DNA of 64,000 nucleotides from contig CAZYFH010000003.1 of NCBI GenBank assembly GCA_964646815.1, forward strand, positions 1-64,000, read 5' to 3'. The position numbers and the translations under genes are program-made. Positions within the stretch are counted from its first letter, which is position 1, and every line of letters starts with the position of its first letter. Source of the DNA: CAZYFH01 sp964646815 (GTDB taxonomy: Bacteria; Acidobacteriota; Vicinamibacteria; Vicinamibacterales; UBA8438). Shown here in pieces: positions 36,420 through 45,141 of this stretch. A model generated the notes under the pieces. That model worked only from the letters and a program-made list of their open reading frames with translations, was not told the DNA's origin and ran no database searches.

Positions 36420-38965
36420 AGTCCCGCCTCGACGGCGCGGAGGAGAAGCTCTTGCGCGCGCTCGTAGGTGGGTGCGATCTCAAGCGCAGCCATCGCGTGA
36501 CGCTTCGCGGCGTCGTACTCCCCAGACGCAAGCAGGTTCTCCGCCAGATCGGAGTGGGCCGCGACCCGGTCGACTGGCCCGAGCGCCAGCGCCACCTCGA
36601 ACTCAAGGGTCGCGACGTCATGCCGGCCGTCGGCCATCGCAAACCGCCCGAGCGCCTGATGCGGGATCGGATCAAAAGGGTCGATCTCGTTCACTCGCTC
36701 GTAGGCGTGACGTAGCCGCGTGTTGTCACTCGCCTCCTCCGCGAGGGCCGCGAGAAGGCGGGCCGCGTCGAGCGACGTCTCGTCGTAGTCGAGCAAGCGC
36801 TCGAGATGTCGCATCGCCGCTTCGCGGTCACCCTGCTGCTCGGCGATGCGGGCCAGGATCCCACGCGGGCTGTCGAAGCCGGTGGCCATTGGCGCGAGCT
36901 CGACTGCGTGTTCGAACGCCACGCGCGCGGCGTCGAGGTCATCCGCGGCATACAGCGCGCGGCCCAGGGCAACCTGGAGCTGATAACTGCCCTCGTGCTC
37001 CGCCGCCAACCCCTGCAGCACGACGAGGCGGTCCGCGGCATCTTCAACGGCGGCGGCGTCAGGACCCTCGCCCGCCGTCTCCGGCTCGGCCTCCGGGGCA
37101 TCGAGTGCTTGGCGCAGTGCACCGAACTGGGTTTCGACGGCGGCATCGAAACTCGCCTGCAACGTATCGAAATCGAGACCGATACGGGCGAGCGCCGCGT
37201 CCGTCTCGAGTCCGTCGCCGTACGCGCGAATTAGCGTCTGAAGCGCCGGTTCGCCATGCTGGTCGATGATGTGCTCGACGAGGATCGAGGCCTGGAAATA
37301 GGCAAGCGAGATGGTGTCCGGGCGCGAAAACCCGCTATTGAGATCACGCAGCGACAGCACCTGGTCATTGTTGAGTGCCGTCGCGAACTCCATCACCTGA
37401 TCGCGACCCCACGCCGCTTTGGCGCGCTTCTCTTCGTAGGTCGAAATCCCCTCACTCAGCCAACGCGGGAGCCGCTGTTTCGACATCTGCAACGAGATGA
37501 CGTGCGCGATCTCATGCCACAGTGTCGACTTCCAGTTGAAGTCGCCAGGCGGCCGCGCACGCGGCGAATCCATCGTCACCACGCTCCCGAAACAGGCGCC
37601 AAGCGCGCCAATCATGCCGGGAAGCCCAAGGTTTCGAACGGCGAAATCGTCGTGTCGGGGAAAGATCTCGATCAAGATGGGCCCCTCGACCGTCATCGCG
37701 TATCGGGTCGACAGCGTGTCGACCGCATCCTGGGCCAAGGTGAGGACGTATTCCTTCAGCGTGGGCGCCTCGTCGGGATGCAGGCGCACGATAAGGTCAC
37801 CGCGCTCGAATGTCTCGAACTCGTCGAGCGTGTCCATCATCGAGAGCAGGTTGAAGGTCACGACGTCAAAAGGATCGTCGGCAAAGGACCGATCGAGTGC
37901 TGCGCGCGCCGCGGGCTCGTCACCGGTGCGCAGCAAGTGCAGGCCGAGCTCGGCATGCGCGCGCGTGTTGCCCGGGTCGAGCGCGATCGCCTGCCGCACG
38001 AGCTCAGCCGCCTCGGGAAACCGGTAGGCACCTGCCGCGCGCGCACCGGCAATGCGGTAGACGTCGCCGTAGACCGGATTGATCGCGAGAACGCGGGCGA
38101 CCTCCGCCTCGAAGTCGTCGATGCGATCCTCGAGATAGGCGATGGCCGCGAGCAGCGCCCGCGCCTCAAGACTCTGCGGATTGATGGCGAGCGCCAGGTC
38201 GACAGCCTCGCGGGACGCATCACGGCTGCGGTCGTCGAGCTCCATCTCCGCGATGAGGAGGTGGGCGGCCGTGTTGTCAGGGTTGATCGACAGCGCACGT
38301 TCTGCGGATTGCCGCGCGAGCGGCGGGTTCTGGTTCGCCAGGGCCAGGGCCATGCCGAGATGGGCGGGTGACCACTCGTCGTCGATCGTCAGTGCGTCCT
38401 GAAACGAGCGCAGAGCGTCGGCCTGGTTGTACTTCTCGAGAAAGAGCTCGCCCCACGCCGTGTGGGTCTCGGCGTCCGAGAGTGAGGCCTCGGCGGCGGC
38501 GCGCAGAAACGAGTTGGCCTGTCGGTACTGACCCAGCGTGCGCGCGGCCAGCCCTGCCCGGTAATGATCGAGCGACTCCCGCGATCCACCGCCTTTCAAC
38601 ATCACTGCATCGAGATACGGCCGGGCCTCGCCGGCGCGACCGAGCGAGGTCAGCAACACGCCGAGCTCCAATCCCGCGGCGCTCGACGGGTCTTGGCCGG
38701 CGACCGGCGTGAGAACGTTTTCGGCTTCCCCATACTGCCCGCGCGCGGTCAACAGACGCGCTCGGAGCGCGGCAGCCGACGGGTCGCCGGCATCACGTGA
38801 CGCGGCGATCGCCTCGGCGTCGTCCAGCGCGCCGTGCGCGAGCGCGCGAGTGGCGCTTTCGTGGAATTCTTGCTCTTCGGCGGGAGTGTAGGTCTGCGCG
38901 CGAGCCGTCGCTGGGACGAGCCCGACAACGGCGAGGACGCCGGCGGCCGCCAGAAGGACCCTCAC
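36416..38965 (-). CDS. TPR protein with peptidase-MA-like zinc metalloprotease domain
   Basis: The 849-residue exported protein has a signal peptide (VLLAAAGVLAVVGLVPATARA), many TPR repeats (about 30-400), a gluzincin domain with H484-E-I-A-H488 and a downstream glutamate in LSEGISTYEEKR, and further TPRs to the end. This is the pattern of peptidase MA proteins. It could process or sense an envelope substrate. It is seven bases after the ICMT-like gene. Confidence 0.82.
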   Translation of the reverse strand: MRVLLAAAGVLAVVGLVPATARAQTYTPAEEQEFHESATRALAHGALDDAEAIAASRDAGDPSAAALRARLLTARGQYGEAENVLTPVAGQDPSSAAGLELGVLLTSLGRAGEARPYLDAVMLKGGGSRESLDHYRAGLAARTLGQYRQANSFLRAAAEASLSDAETHTAWGELFLEKYNQADALRSFQDALTIDDEWSPAHLGMALALANQNPPLARQSAERALSINPDNTAAHLLIAEMELDDRSRDASREAVDLALAINPQSLEARALLAAIAYLEDRIDDFEAEVARVLAINPVYGDVYRIAGARAAGAYRFPEAAELVRQAIALDPGNTRAHAELGLHLLRTGDEPAARAALDRSFADDPFDVVTFNLLSMMDTLDEFETFERGDLIVRLHPDEAPTLKEYVLTLAQDAVDTLSTRYAMTVEGPILIEIFPRHDDFAVRNLGLPGMIGALGACFGSVVTMDSPRARPPGDFNWKSTLWHEIAHVISLQMSKQRLPRWLSEGISTYEEKRAKAAWGRDQVMEFATALNNDQVLSLRDLNSGFSRPDTISLAYFQASILVEHIIDQHGEPALQTLIRAYGDGLETDAALARIGLDFDTLQASFDAAVETQFGALRQALDAPEAEPETAGEGPDAAAVEDAADRLVVLQGLAAEHEGSYQLQVALGRALYAADDLDAARVAFEHAVELAPMATGFDSPRGILARIAEQQGDREAAMRHLERLLDYDETSLDAARLLAALAEEASDNTRLRHAYERVNEIDPFDPIPHQALGRFAMADGRHDVATLEFEVALALGPVDRVAAHSDLAENLLASGEYDAAKRHAMAALEIAPTYERAQELLLRAVEAGL

Positions 38966-38972
38966 TAGCCGA

Positions 38973-39470
38973 TTATAGACCGAGGGCTTTCCGCTCCACG
39001 CCGATGCGCCGCCAGATCAACATGCCAAACCCCGCGATGGCCATAGGCCCCGTGAGCCACGCGGACATCATGAGCGCCATCCCACCTAGCTCGCCGACGA
39101 CCGCCGCGTAGTTCGGGTGCGCCATCCATCGATAGGGTCCGCCACGAACGGGTGATGCGCCTGGCGGCACCAAGACACGAAACGTCCAACGGTCACCGAG
39201 CGTGGCGATCGCCCAGTACTTCAAGCCCTTGGCCGCGACGACGATCGCGGCGCCGACAAGGAAGGCCATCGATGGCACCACGCCCGTCGCGCCACCCTCG
39301 AGCGCCATGGCCAGAAAGCAGGCCGGGTAGGCCACCTGCATCTGCCGGTAGACGTCACCCTCCGGGTCCTTCGCTCCACGCGCCAGCAGCTCGCGCGCCA
39401 GACGGCGCGACCGCCGGCCTTCTACGGCCATGGCCACAGCCAGGGTTGCGAGCGTCGTGAGCGCGATCAC
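38973..39470 (-). CDS. ICMT-like integral membrane methyltransferase
   Basis: The 165-residue protein has four to five helices and the C-terminal signature GGPYRWMAHPNYAAVVGEL, matching isoprenylcysteine carboxyl methyltransferase-like proteins. Bacterial relatives next to lipid or polyketide genes methylate long hydrophobic products. GTG 39470 overlaps the stop of the flavoprotein gene (GTGA), which fixes the start. Confidence 0.75.
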   Translation of the reverse strand: MIALTTLATLAVAMAVEGRRSRRLARELLARGAKDPEGDVYRQMQVAYPACFLAMALEGGATGVVPSMAFLVGAAIVVAAKGLKYWAIATLGDRWTFRVLVPPGASPVRGGPYRWMAHPNYAAVVGELGGMALMMSAWLTGPMAIAGFGMLIWRRIGVERKALGL

Positions 39471-40633
39471 CTCCGCCTCTCGACGCCGGTATCTCCCGCA
39501 TAGTGAATCATTCGCCGCATCACCCATGGCGCCACCGCTGCGCTTGCGCTCCCGAGACGGACGCCGAGTGTCGATCCCGTGACGACCCGCACCGCGCGGT
39601 TGAAGCGCCACTTCGCGCCAAACTCGGCCGCGCGCAAGCGGACGAGGCGACGATGCCCGTCAGCCCGACCGGAGTCGAGCATCTCCAGCGCCGCACGAGC
39701 GGCCATCTCGCCGCCGCGCACGGCAAAGAACATACCGTCCCCGGTGATTGGATCGATAAAGCCGGCCGCGTCGCCGGCCAGCAATAACCCGGCGACACCG
39801 GCCGCCCGAGCGTCGGTCGCAAGCGGGCCCATCGACACGACTGGACCGGCTCGCCGCGCCGCGACGAACCGATCGCGCAGCAGGGCATCCGCAGTTACGA
39901 TACGCGAGAGGAGCGCGGCCGGATCGCTCAAGGCCCGCTGCGCTGGCGTCACGAGACATACGTTGGCTAACCCACCGGGAATCGGTGCGATCCCGACGAA
40001 GTGATCCGTCCGGACGTGCATCTCGCCATACGTTCCGAGACCGGCGACGCCTGCGTAGTATCCGCCTACCGCCCACCGCCGCACGTTGCGGGGATGGCGC
40101 ACGAGACCGAGCACCCCGGCCACGACCGAGCGGCGACCATCGGCCGCAATGGTGACGCGGCCCGGGACGGCGAGCCGAGCGCCTGTCCGACCGCGCACCT
40201 CGATACCGCGCACTGTCTGGTCGCCGGCCGCGCCGCTCAGGAGGGGACCGACCACCATCACGGCGTCGTCGAAGCGAACGCCCGCTGCGAGCGCCGCGTC
40301 CAGGAGCAGCGCATCCACCTCGCGCCGTGTGATCGCGCAACCGGCGGGCTCCGCGGACCCCCGCCGATAGGATCCGCGCACCGTCACACCTCCAGGCCCG
40401 CTGACGACCATGCCGGCGAGCCTGAGGCTGCGGCGCTCGATGGCGTCGCCCACGCCGAGCCGCCTCAGCGCCCCCATCGTTCCCGGATTGAGGGTGTCGC
40501 CGCACAGCTTTTCACGCGGGAACCTCGCCCGATCGACCAGCCTGACGCGCGCGCCGGCGCGTGCGAGCACGAGCGCGGCGATCGAGCCGGCCGGCCCGGC
40601 GCCCGCGATGACGACGTCGGTCGGGTCTCGCAT
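39467..40633 (-). CDS. FAD-dependent oxidoreductase, geranylgeranyl reductase family
   Basis: The 388-residue protein has the FAD motif VVIAGAGPAGSIAALVLA, REKLCGDTLNPGTM and the second FAD motif LLLAGDAAGFIDPITGDGM. These define the geranylgeranyl reductase/halogenase-like group, which reduces or hydroxylates isoprenoid or polyketide chains. It lies between a ketoacyl synthase and a membrane methyltransferase, so a lipid-like substrate is likely. Confidence 0.82.
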   Translation of the reverse strand: MRDPTDVVIAGAGPAGSIAALVLARAGARVRLVDRARFPREKLCGDTLNPGTMGALRRLGVGDAIERRSLRLAGMVVSGPGGVTVRGSYRRGSAEPAGCAITRREVDALLLDAALAAGVRFDDAVMVVGPLLSGAAGDQTVRGIEVRGRTGARLAVPGRVTIAADGRRSVVAGVLGLVRHPRNVRRWAVGGYYAGVAGLGTYGEMHVRTDHFVGIAPIPGGLANVCLVTPAQRALSDPAALLSRIVTADALLRDRFVAARRAGPVVSMGPLATDARAAGVAGLLLAGDAAGFIDPITGDGMFFAVRGGEMAARAALEMLDSGRADGHRRLVRLRAAEFGAKWRFNRAVRVVTGSTLGVRLGSASAAVAPWVMRRMIHYAGDTGVERRR

Positions 40634-40654
40634 GGCGTCAGCGAAGCCGATGCG

Positions 40655-41947
40655 CTAATCCACCGCCCCTAGCACGATCGCGCTGTTCTTTGATCCAAAC
40701 CCGAGGCAGTTGCACAGCGCCGCCGCGAGCTCACTTGGACGGCCGGTGTTCGGCACGAAATCGAGATCGCACTCGGGGTCCGGATGGGCATGATTAATCG
40801 TCGGGGGCACGTAACCCCGCGCGATGGCGAGCGCGGCAGTGACGATGCCGGAAGCCCCGCTCGCGCCTTGCGGATGCCCAATCATCGACTTGGTCGAGGA
40901 TCCAGGCACGCGATCGGCACGAGCGCCAAGCACCCTCCGAACACACCGGGACTCGATCGCGTCGTTGAGCCGGGTCGACGTCCCGTGGAAATTCACATAG
41001 CCGAGCTCCTCGACCGGCCGCCCGGCACGGTCGAGCGCCTGCCGCATTGCCGCCACGATGGCCCCGCCTTCCGGGTCCATCTGCACGCGATGATACGCGT
41101 CACAGGTTGACCCATAGCCCTCCACGGCGGCATACGCTGTGGCGCCGCGGGCGCGGGCACGATCCTCTCGCTCGAGCACCATCATCCACGCGCCCTCGCC
41201 CAATACAAACCCGTCGCGGTCGCGCTCGAAGGGCCGAGACGCCTCCGCCGGCCGGGTGTTGTATCGCGTCGTCAGCGCGCGCATGCGCGCAAAGCCGAGC
41301 ATCATGCCACGCGTGACCGGGGCGTCGGCTCCACCGGTGAGCAAGACGTCGGCCTCGCCCGCGCGGATCGTCCGCGCGGCATACCCTACGGCGTCGGTCG
41401 AGCTCGTGCAGCCGCAGGACAGAACGTGGCTGATCCCACGGAGACCGAGCGCGATGGAAATCTCGGACGACACCATTCCGACGATTGAGACCGGGATGGC
41501 ATACGGCGTTACCCGCTTCCAGCTGTTGGTGAAATACGCCTCGTATTGACGTTCCGTTACGTCGATGCCGCCGCCGCCACTTCCGATGATGACCCCGGCG
41601 TCGGGTTCGCCGACGCGAAGCCCCGCGTCGTGCCACGCCTCACTCGCGGCGACAACGGCGATCAACGAGGTGCGTGCGTATCGTTTCGGGTCGGCTCTGG
41701 ATGCACGCGGCCCCCCGTTCACGTCCGCACGTTCATCACCGTTCACCGGTGACGCGTCATCGATCGTGACAGGCGGAACGACCGCCGCCACCTGACTCGG
41801 GAACCCGTCAACGTCGAATTCGCTGATCGCGCGGGTGCCGCTGACGCCGGCGCGGACCGAGTCCCAGAACCGCTCGCGTCCCACGCCGAACGGCGATACG
41901 ACCCCAATGCCGGTGATCACGACCTGTAGCTCAGTGGAGGGCAGCAT
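40655..41947 (-). CDS. Beta-ketoacyl-ACP synthase II-like condensing enzyme
   Basis: The 430-residue protein (from ATG 41947) has the full Cys-His-His triad: the nucleophile C180 in SCGCTSSTDAVG, the first histidine in NFHGTSTRLND and the second in SMIGHPQGASGA. The surroundings of the cysteine differ from FabF (TACATG), which hints at a secondary-metabolite or special-lipid role rather than housekeeping. ATG 41956 is also in frame, but a TATTAT box just upstream favours 41947. No acyl carrier protein is seen next to it. Confidence 0.83.
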   Translation of the reverse strand: MLPSTELQVVITGIGVVSPFGVGRERFWDSVRAGVSGTRAISEFDVDGFPSQVAAVVPPVTIDDASPVNGDERADVNGGPRASRADPKRYARTSLIAVVAASEAWHDAGLRVGEPDAGVIIGSGGGGIDVTERQYEAYFTNSWKRVTPYAIPVSIVGMVSSEISIALGLRGISHVLSCGCTSSTDAVGYAARTIRAGEADVLLTGGADAPVTRGMMLGFARMRALTTRYNTRPAEASRPFERDRDGFVLGEGAWMMVLEREDRARARGATAYAAVEGYGSTCDAYHRVQMDPEGGAIVAAMRQALDRAGRPVEELGYVNFHGTSTRLNDAIESRCVRRVLGARADRVPGSSTKSMIGHPQGASGASGIVTAALAIARGYVPPTINHAHPDPECDLDFVPNTGRPSELAAALCNCLGFGSKNSAIVLGAVD

Positions 41948-41958
41948 CGGCCGCACTC

Positions 41959-41965
41959 TATAATA
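41959..41965. promoter_or_regulatory. Two-way -10 element (TATAAT/TATTAT)
   Basis: Read on the plus strand the bases form TATAAT, about 42 bases before ATG 42006. On the minus strand TATTAT ends about 12 bases before ATG 41947. The near-palindromic box could serve both divergent genes. No convincing -35 element was found on either side. Confidence 0.4.
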
Positions 41966-42005
41966 CTGACGCGTCCGCGTCTTTGACGCAGCACATCCCG
42001 AGTCG

Positions 42006-42722
42006 ATGCTCCCCGTTACCGCTCGTCTCTACTCAGGTCTCGGTGCCGTAGCGTTCTGTCTGTCGCTCGGAGTCGCGGTCGAAGTCTATCTGACGCGGCT
42101 CGGAGCGCCACCCACCGCCACCGGCCCGTCGTGGCCCACCGTCGCATCCAACCTCGGGTTGTTTACGCTGTTTTCCCTGCACCACAGCCTCATGGCTCGC
42201 AGCGGCGCGAAACGCTGGCTGGCCCGCCGCCTTCCGGCGGAGCTCGAGCGCTCGACCTACGTATGGGTCGCCAGCGGGCTCTTCGCGCTCACCTGTCTGC
42301 TCTGGCAGGAGCTGCCGGGAAGCCTGTATGCGACGTCAGGCTGGCTCCGCGTCGGTGGCCTGGCGGTGCAGCTCGGCGGGCTCCTGATGACAGGGTGGGC
42401 GGTCTCGATGCTCGACCCCCTCGAGCTGGCCGGGATCCGTCAAGCGACGACCCCGCACCCCGAGCAACGTGCGCCGACTCCTGCGCTCAGTGTGCGCGGA
42501 CCGTATCGCTGGGTGCGCCACCCGATCTACCTCGGTTGGGCCTTGATGGTGTGCGGGACTCCGGACATGACGATGAGTCGCCTGTCGTTCGCGGTGATCA
42601 CGACCGCCTATCTCGTTGTCGCCGTCCCCTGGGAGGAACGGTCGATGGTGGAGGTATTCGGCGACGAGTACCGACGCTATCGCGACCGCGTCCGCTGGCG
42701 GATGGTGCCCTGGGTGTACTAG
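42006..42722 (+). CDS. NnrU/MddA-like or ICMT-like membrane methyltransferase
   Basis: The 238-residue protein has five to six helices, an early LFSLHHSLMAR motif and the C-terminal GPYRWVRHPIYLGWALM with PWEERSMVEVFGDEYRRYRDRV. This combination is close to MddA-type methanethiol S-methyltransferases and NnrU proteins. It is divergent from the ketoacyl synthase gene. Thiol or prenyl-lipid methylation are both possible. Confidence 0.72.
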   Translation: MLPVTARLYSGLGAVAFCLSLGVAVEVYLTRLGAPPTATGPSWPTVASNLGLFTLFSLHHSLMARSGAKRWLARRLPAELERSTYVWVASGLFALTCLLWQELPGSLYATSGWLRVGGLAVQLGGLLMTGWAVSMLDPLELAGIRQATTPHPEQRAPTPALSVRGPYRWVRHPIYLGWALMVCGTPDMTMSRLSFAVITTAYLVVAVPWEERSMVEVFGDEYRRYRDRVRWRMVPWVY

Positions 42723-42796
42723 TCGACTGTAATAACCCTTTGTAGAGCGATTTCCGGCCGGGTTCGGGTTCGAACTAACCAGTGCATGGTCACTCG

Positions 42797-42840
42797 TAGC
42801 GCCAGGGTTCGACCTCGCCAGCAAGGCCTAAAGGTCTGAG
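42797..42840. repeat. Palindromic dispersed repeat, copy D (degenerate)
   Basis: GCGCCAGGGTTCGACCTCGC followed by CAGCAAGGCCTAAAGGTCTGAG keeps the two-hairpin outline of the repeat at 10624 with several changes. It lies in the 167-base gap between the methyltransferase and glycosyltransferase genes. Confidence 0.4.
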
Positions 42841-42889
42841 CTCGGTCCCCTCACCGTAGACTGAGTCGAGGATCTGGAAGCGCCACTCG

Positions 42890-44002
42890 ATGCAGACGAT
42901 CGTCTTCTACATCTCGGGGCACGGCTTCGGCCATGCCGCCCGTCAGGTCGAGGTCATCCGTGCACTGCTCGCGCGCCGAACAGACCTGGCGATTATCGTC
43001 AAGACGAGCGCGCCCTCGTGGCTGTTCGAACGGGGTCTCGATGGACCCGTCGAGGTGACCCCACTCGAGACGGACACCGGCGTCGTGCAGATCGACAGCC
43101 TGACGGTGGACGTCGATGCGTCGATCAACCGTGCGCGCGAGTTTCACGAGCGACTCGACGCGCGGACCGATGCCGAGGCCAGCCGACTCCACACGCATCG
43201 CGCTCGGCTCGTCGTCGGCGACATCCCCCCGCTCGCGTGCTCTGCCGCGGCCAAGGCGGGCATCCCTTCGGCCGCAATCAGCAACTTCACCTGGGACTGG
43301 ATCTACGCCGGCTACGACGAGACCTCCGTTCGGGCACCGTCGCTCATCCCGACACTCGCGTCCGCGTACGCGCGAGCCACTGTCGCGTGGCGGCTGCCGC
43401 TCCACGGCGGCTTCGAGTCGTGCCCACGCGTGGTTGATGTGCCGCTGGTGGCCCGCCGCGGCACACGCAAGCCAGGAGCCGTGCGGCGGCAGTTCGGGTT
43501 GCCGGAGCACCCGCCGTTGGTATTGGTCGCGTTCGGTCGCTACGGGATTGCAGATATCGATTGGTCTGCGATCGCGGCTCTCGAGGAGTACCGCGTCGTC
43601 TTCACGGACGCGACCGCGCCATCCATCGCGTCGGCCGCGCTTGCGTCGGGCCGGTTCGTCTCGATCGACGAGCGCGAGATGGACGGATGCGGAGTGCGCT
43701 ACGAAGACTTGGTGGCTGCGGTCGACGTCGTGGTCACAAAGCCGGGCTACGGCATGATCGCCGAGTGCGCGGCGAACGACGCGGCGATGCTCTATACGTC
43801 ACGGGGTCGCTTCAGGGAGTACGACGTGCTCACCAGCGGCCTGCCGCGGCTGGTCCGCTCGCACTTCATCCCACACGACGATCTCTTCGCCGGTCGGTGG
43901 GGGCCACACCTCGACGCACTCCTAGCCCAACCGCGGCCGGCGCCGCCCCGGATAGACGGTGCGCAGGTCATCGCCGACGCCGTGCTCACGCTGCTGGACT
44001 AG
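42890..44002 (+). CDS. Glycosyltransferase-like protein (GT-B, MurG/GT28-type)
   Basis: The 370-residue protein starts FYISGHGFGHAARQVEVIRAL, a typical GT-B donor-domain opening also found at the N terminus of L-arabinokinase. The C-terminal half has VVTKPGYGMIAECAAN, the nucleotide-sugar site. The sugar and acceptor are not predictable. It ends tail-to-tail with the cysteine desulfurase gene, overlapping by four bases. Confidence 0.75.
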   Translation: MQTIVFYISGHGFGHAARQVEVIRALLARRTDLAIIVKTSAPSWLFERGLDGPVEVTPLETDTGVVQIDSLTVDVDASINRAREFHERLDARTDAEASRLHTHRARLVVGDIPPLACSAAAKAGIPSAAISNFTWDWIYAGYDETSVRAPSLIPTLASAYARATVAWRLPLHGGFESCPRVVDVPLVARRGTRKPGAVRRQFGLPEHPPLVLVAFGRYGIADIDWSAIAALEEYRVVFTDATAPSIASAALASGRFVSIDEREMDGCGVRYEDLVAAVDVVVTKPGYGMIAECAANDAAMLYTSRGRFREYDVLTSGLPRLVRSHFIPHDDLFAGRWGPHLDALLAQPRPAPPRIDGAQVIADAVLTLLD

Positions 44003-45141
44003 ATGTCACCCGCTGGCGTCGCGGACCGCAGGGCCTGTACGGACTCCACGACTTTCTCCGTCGTGGTACCGATCTCCTCGGCGGTGTTGAACCGGCCGAG
44101 TGAGAACCGCACGCTCCCCCGAATGCGCAGGTCATCGTGTCCCAGGGCGCCCAACACGTGGCTCGGCTGGGTCAACGCGCTCGTGCAGGCGGAACTGGAG
44201 GACACGGCGATCTCCGGCATCTGCTTCATCAACTCCTCGGCGTCCACGCCGGCGAAGCTCAGATTCGTCGTGTTGGCCAGCCGCGTCGTGCGATGGCCGT
44301 TGATCGCGACGCCGTCCAAGGCCAACAAAATCCCGCATTCCAGGCGGTCTCGTAACGCCACGACCCCAGTGTCAGACGGCAGGGCTGCCGCGGCGCCCAT
44401 CCCGACGACACCCGGCACATTGAGCGTCCCCGAGCGCAGACCCCGCTCTTGTCCACCCCCAAACACCAGCGCCTCGCAGCGCACGTGCGGACCGCGTCGG
44501 CGAACGTACAGCACGCCGACACCCTTCGGCCCGTAAATCTTGTGGGCACTCGCGCTCAACAGGTCGATCCCCATCGCGTCCACGTCGAGAGGTTCCTTGC
44601 CGAATGATTGCGTCGCGTCCGTATGAAAGAGCACCCCCCGCTCCTTGCACAGCGCCCCGATGGTCGCGATCGGATGCAGCACGCCGATCTCGTTGTTCGC
44701 GTGCATGATGGAAACGAGCAGCGTCTGGTTCGTGATGACGGCTGCCAACCGATCTAGATCGAGCCGCCCCCCGGCATCGACGCCGAGGTAGGTGACATCG
44801 AAGCCACGCTTCTCGAGGACCTCGCAGGGATCGAGGACGGCGCGATGCTCCGTGGCGACCGTGACAACGTGCTTCTTCCGGTAGGCGGACGACTGCGCGA
44901 CGCCCAGCAGCGCGAGGTTGTTGGACTCGGTCGCGCCGCTCGTCCAGACGATCTCGCGGGGATCGGCGCCGATCGCCGTCGCGACCTGCGCACGCGCCGC
45001 GTCGATCGCCTTTGCGGCGTTGCACCCGAGCGCGTGATGGCGACTAGCGGGGTTACCGTAGCTCGACGTGAAAAACGGCATCATCGCCGTGAGCACCCGT
45101 GGGTCGACTGACGTCGTCGCGTTGTGATCGAGATAGATCAT
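43999..45141 (-). CDS. nifS: Cysteine desulfurase (NifS/IscS class)
   Basis: The 380-residue protein has the PLP lysine K201 in SASAHKIYGPKG, H99 in TEHRAVL, and the persulfide cysteine C319 in SSSSACTSA. The loop length fits the NifS/IscS group. It releases sulfur from cysteine for Fe-S clusters or sulfur-bearing cofactors. Its ATG overlaps the stop of the terpenoid cyclase gene by four bases, making it the last gene of the isoprenoid/Fe-S operon. Confidence 0.93.
   Translation of the reverse strand: MIYLDHNATTSVDPRVLTAMMPFFTSSYGNPASRHHALGCNAAKAIDAARAQVATAIGADPREIVWTSGATESNNLALLGVAQSSAYRKKHVVTVATEHRAVLDPCEVLEKRGFDVTYLGVDAGGRLDLDRLAAVITNQTLLVSIMHANNEIGVLHPIATIGALCKERGVLFHTDATQSFGKEPLDVDAMGIDLLSASAHKIYGPKGVGVLYVRRRGPHVRCEALVFGGGQERGLRSGTLNVPGVVGMGAAAALPSDTGVVALRDRLECGILLALDGVAINGHRTTRLANTTNLSFAGVDAEELMKQMPEIAVSSSSACTSALTQPSHVLGALGHDDLRIRGSVRFSLGRFNTAEEIGTTTEKVVESVQALRSATPAGDI

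Noticed and set aside
42755..42785. A GGTTCGAACTAACC stretch that looks like a tRNA T-arm
   Set aside because: No matching acceptor, D or anticodon arms can be folded around it. It lies next to a degenerate repeat copy.
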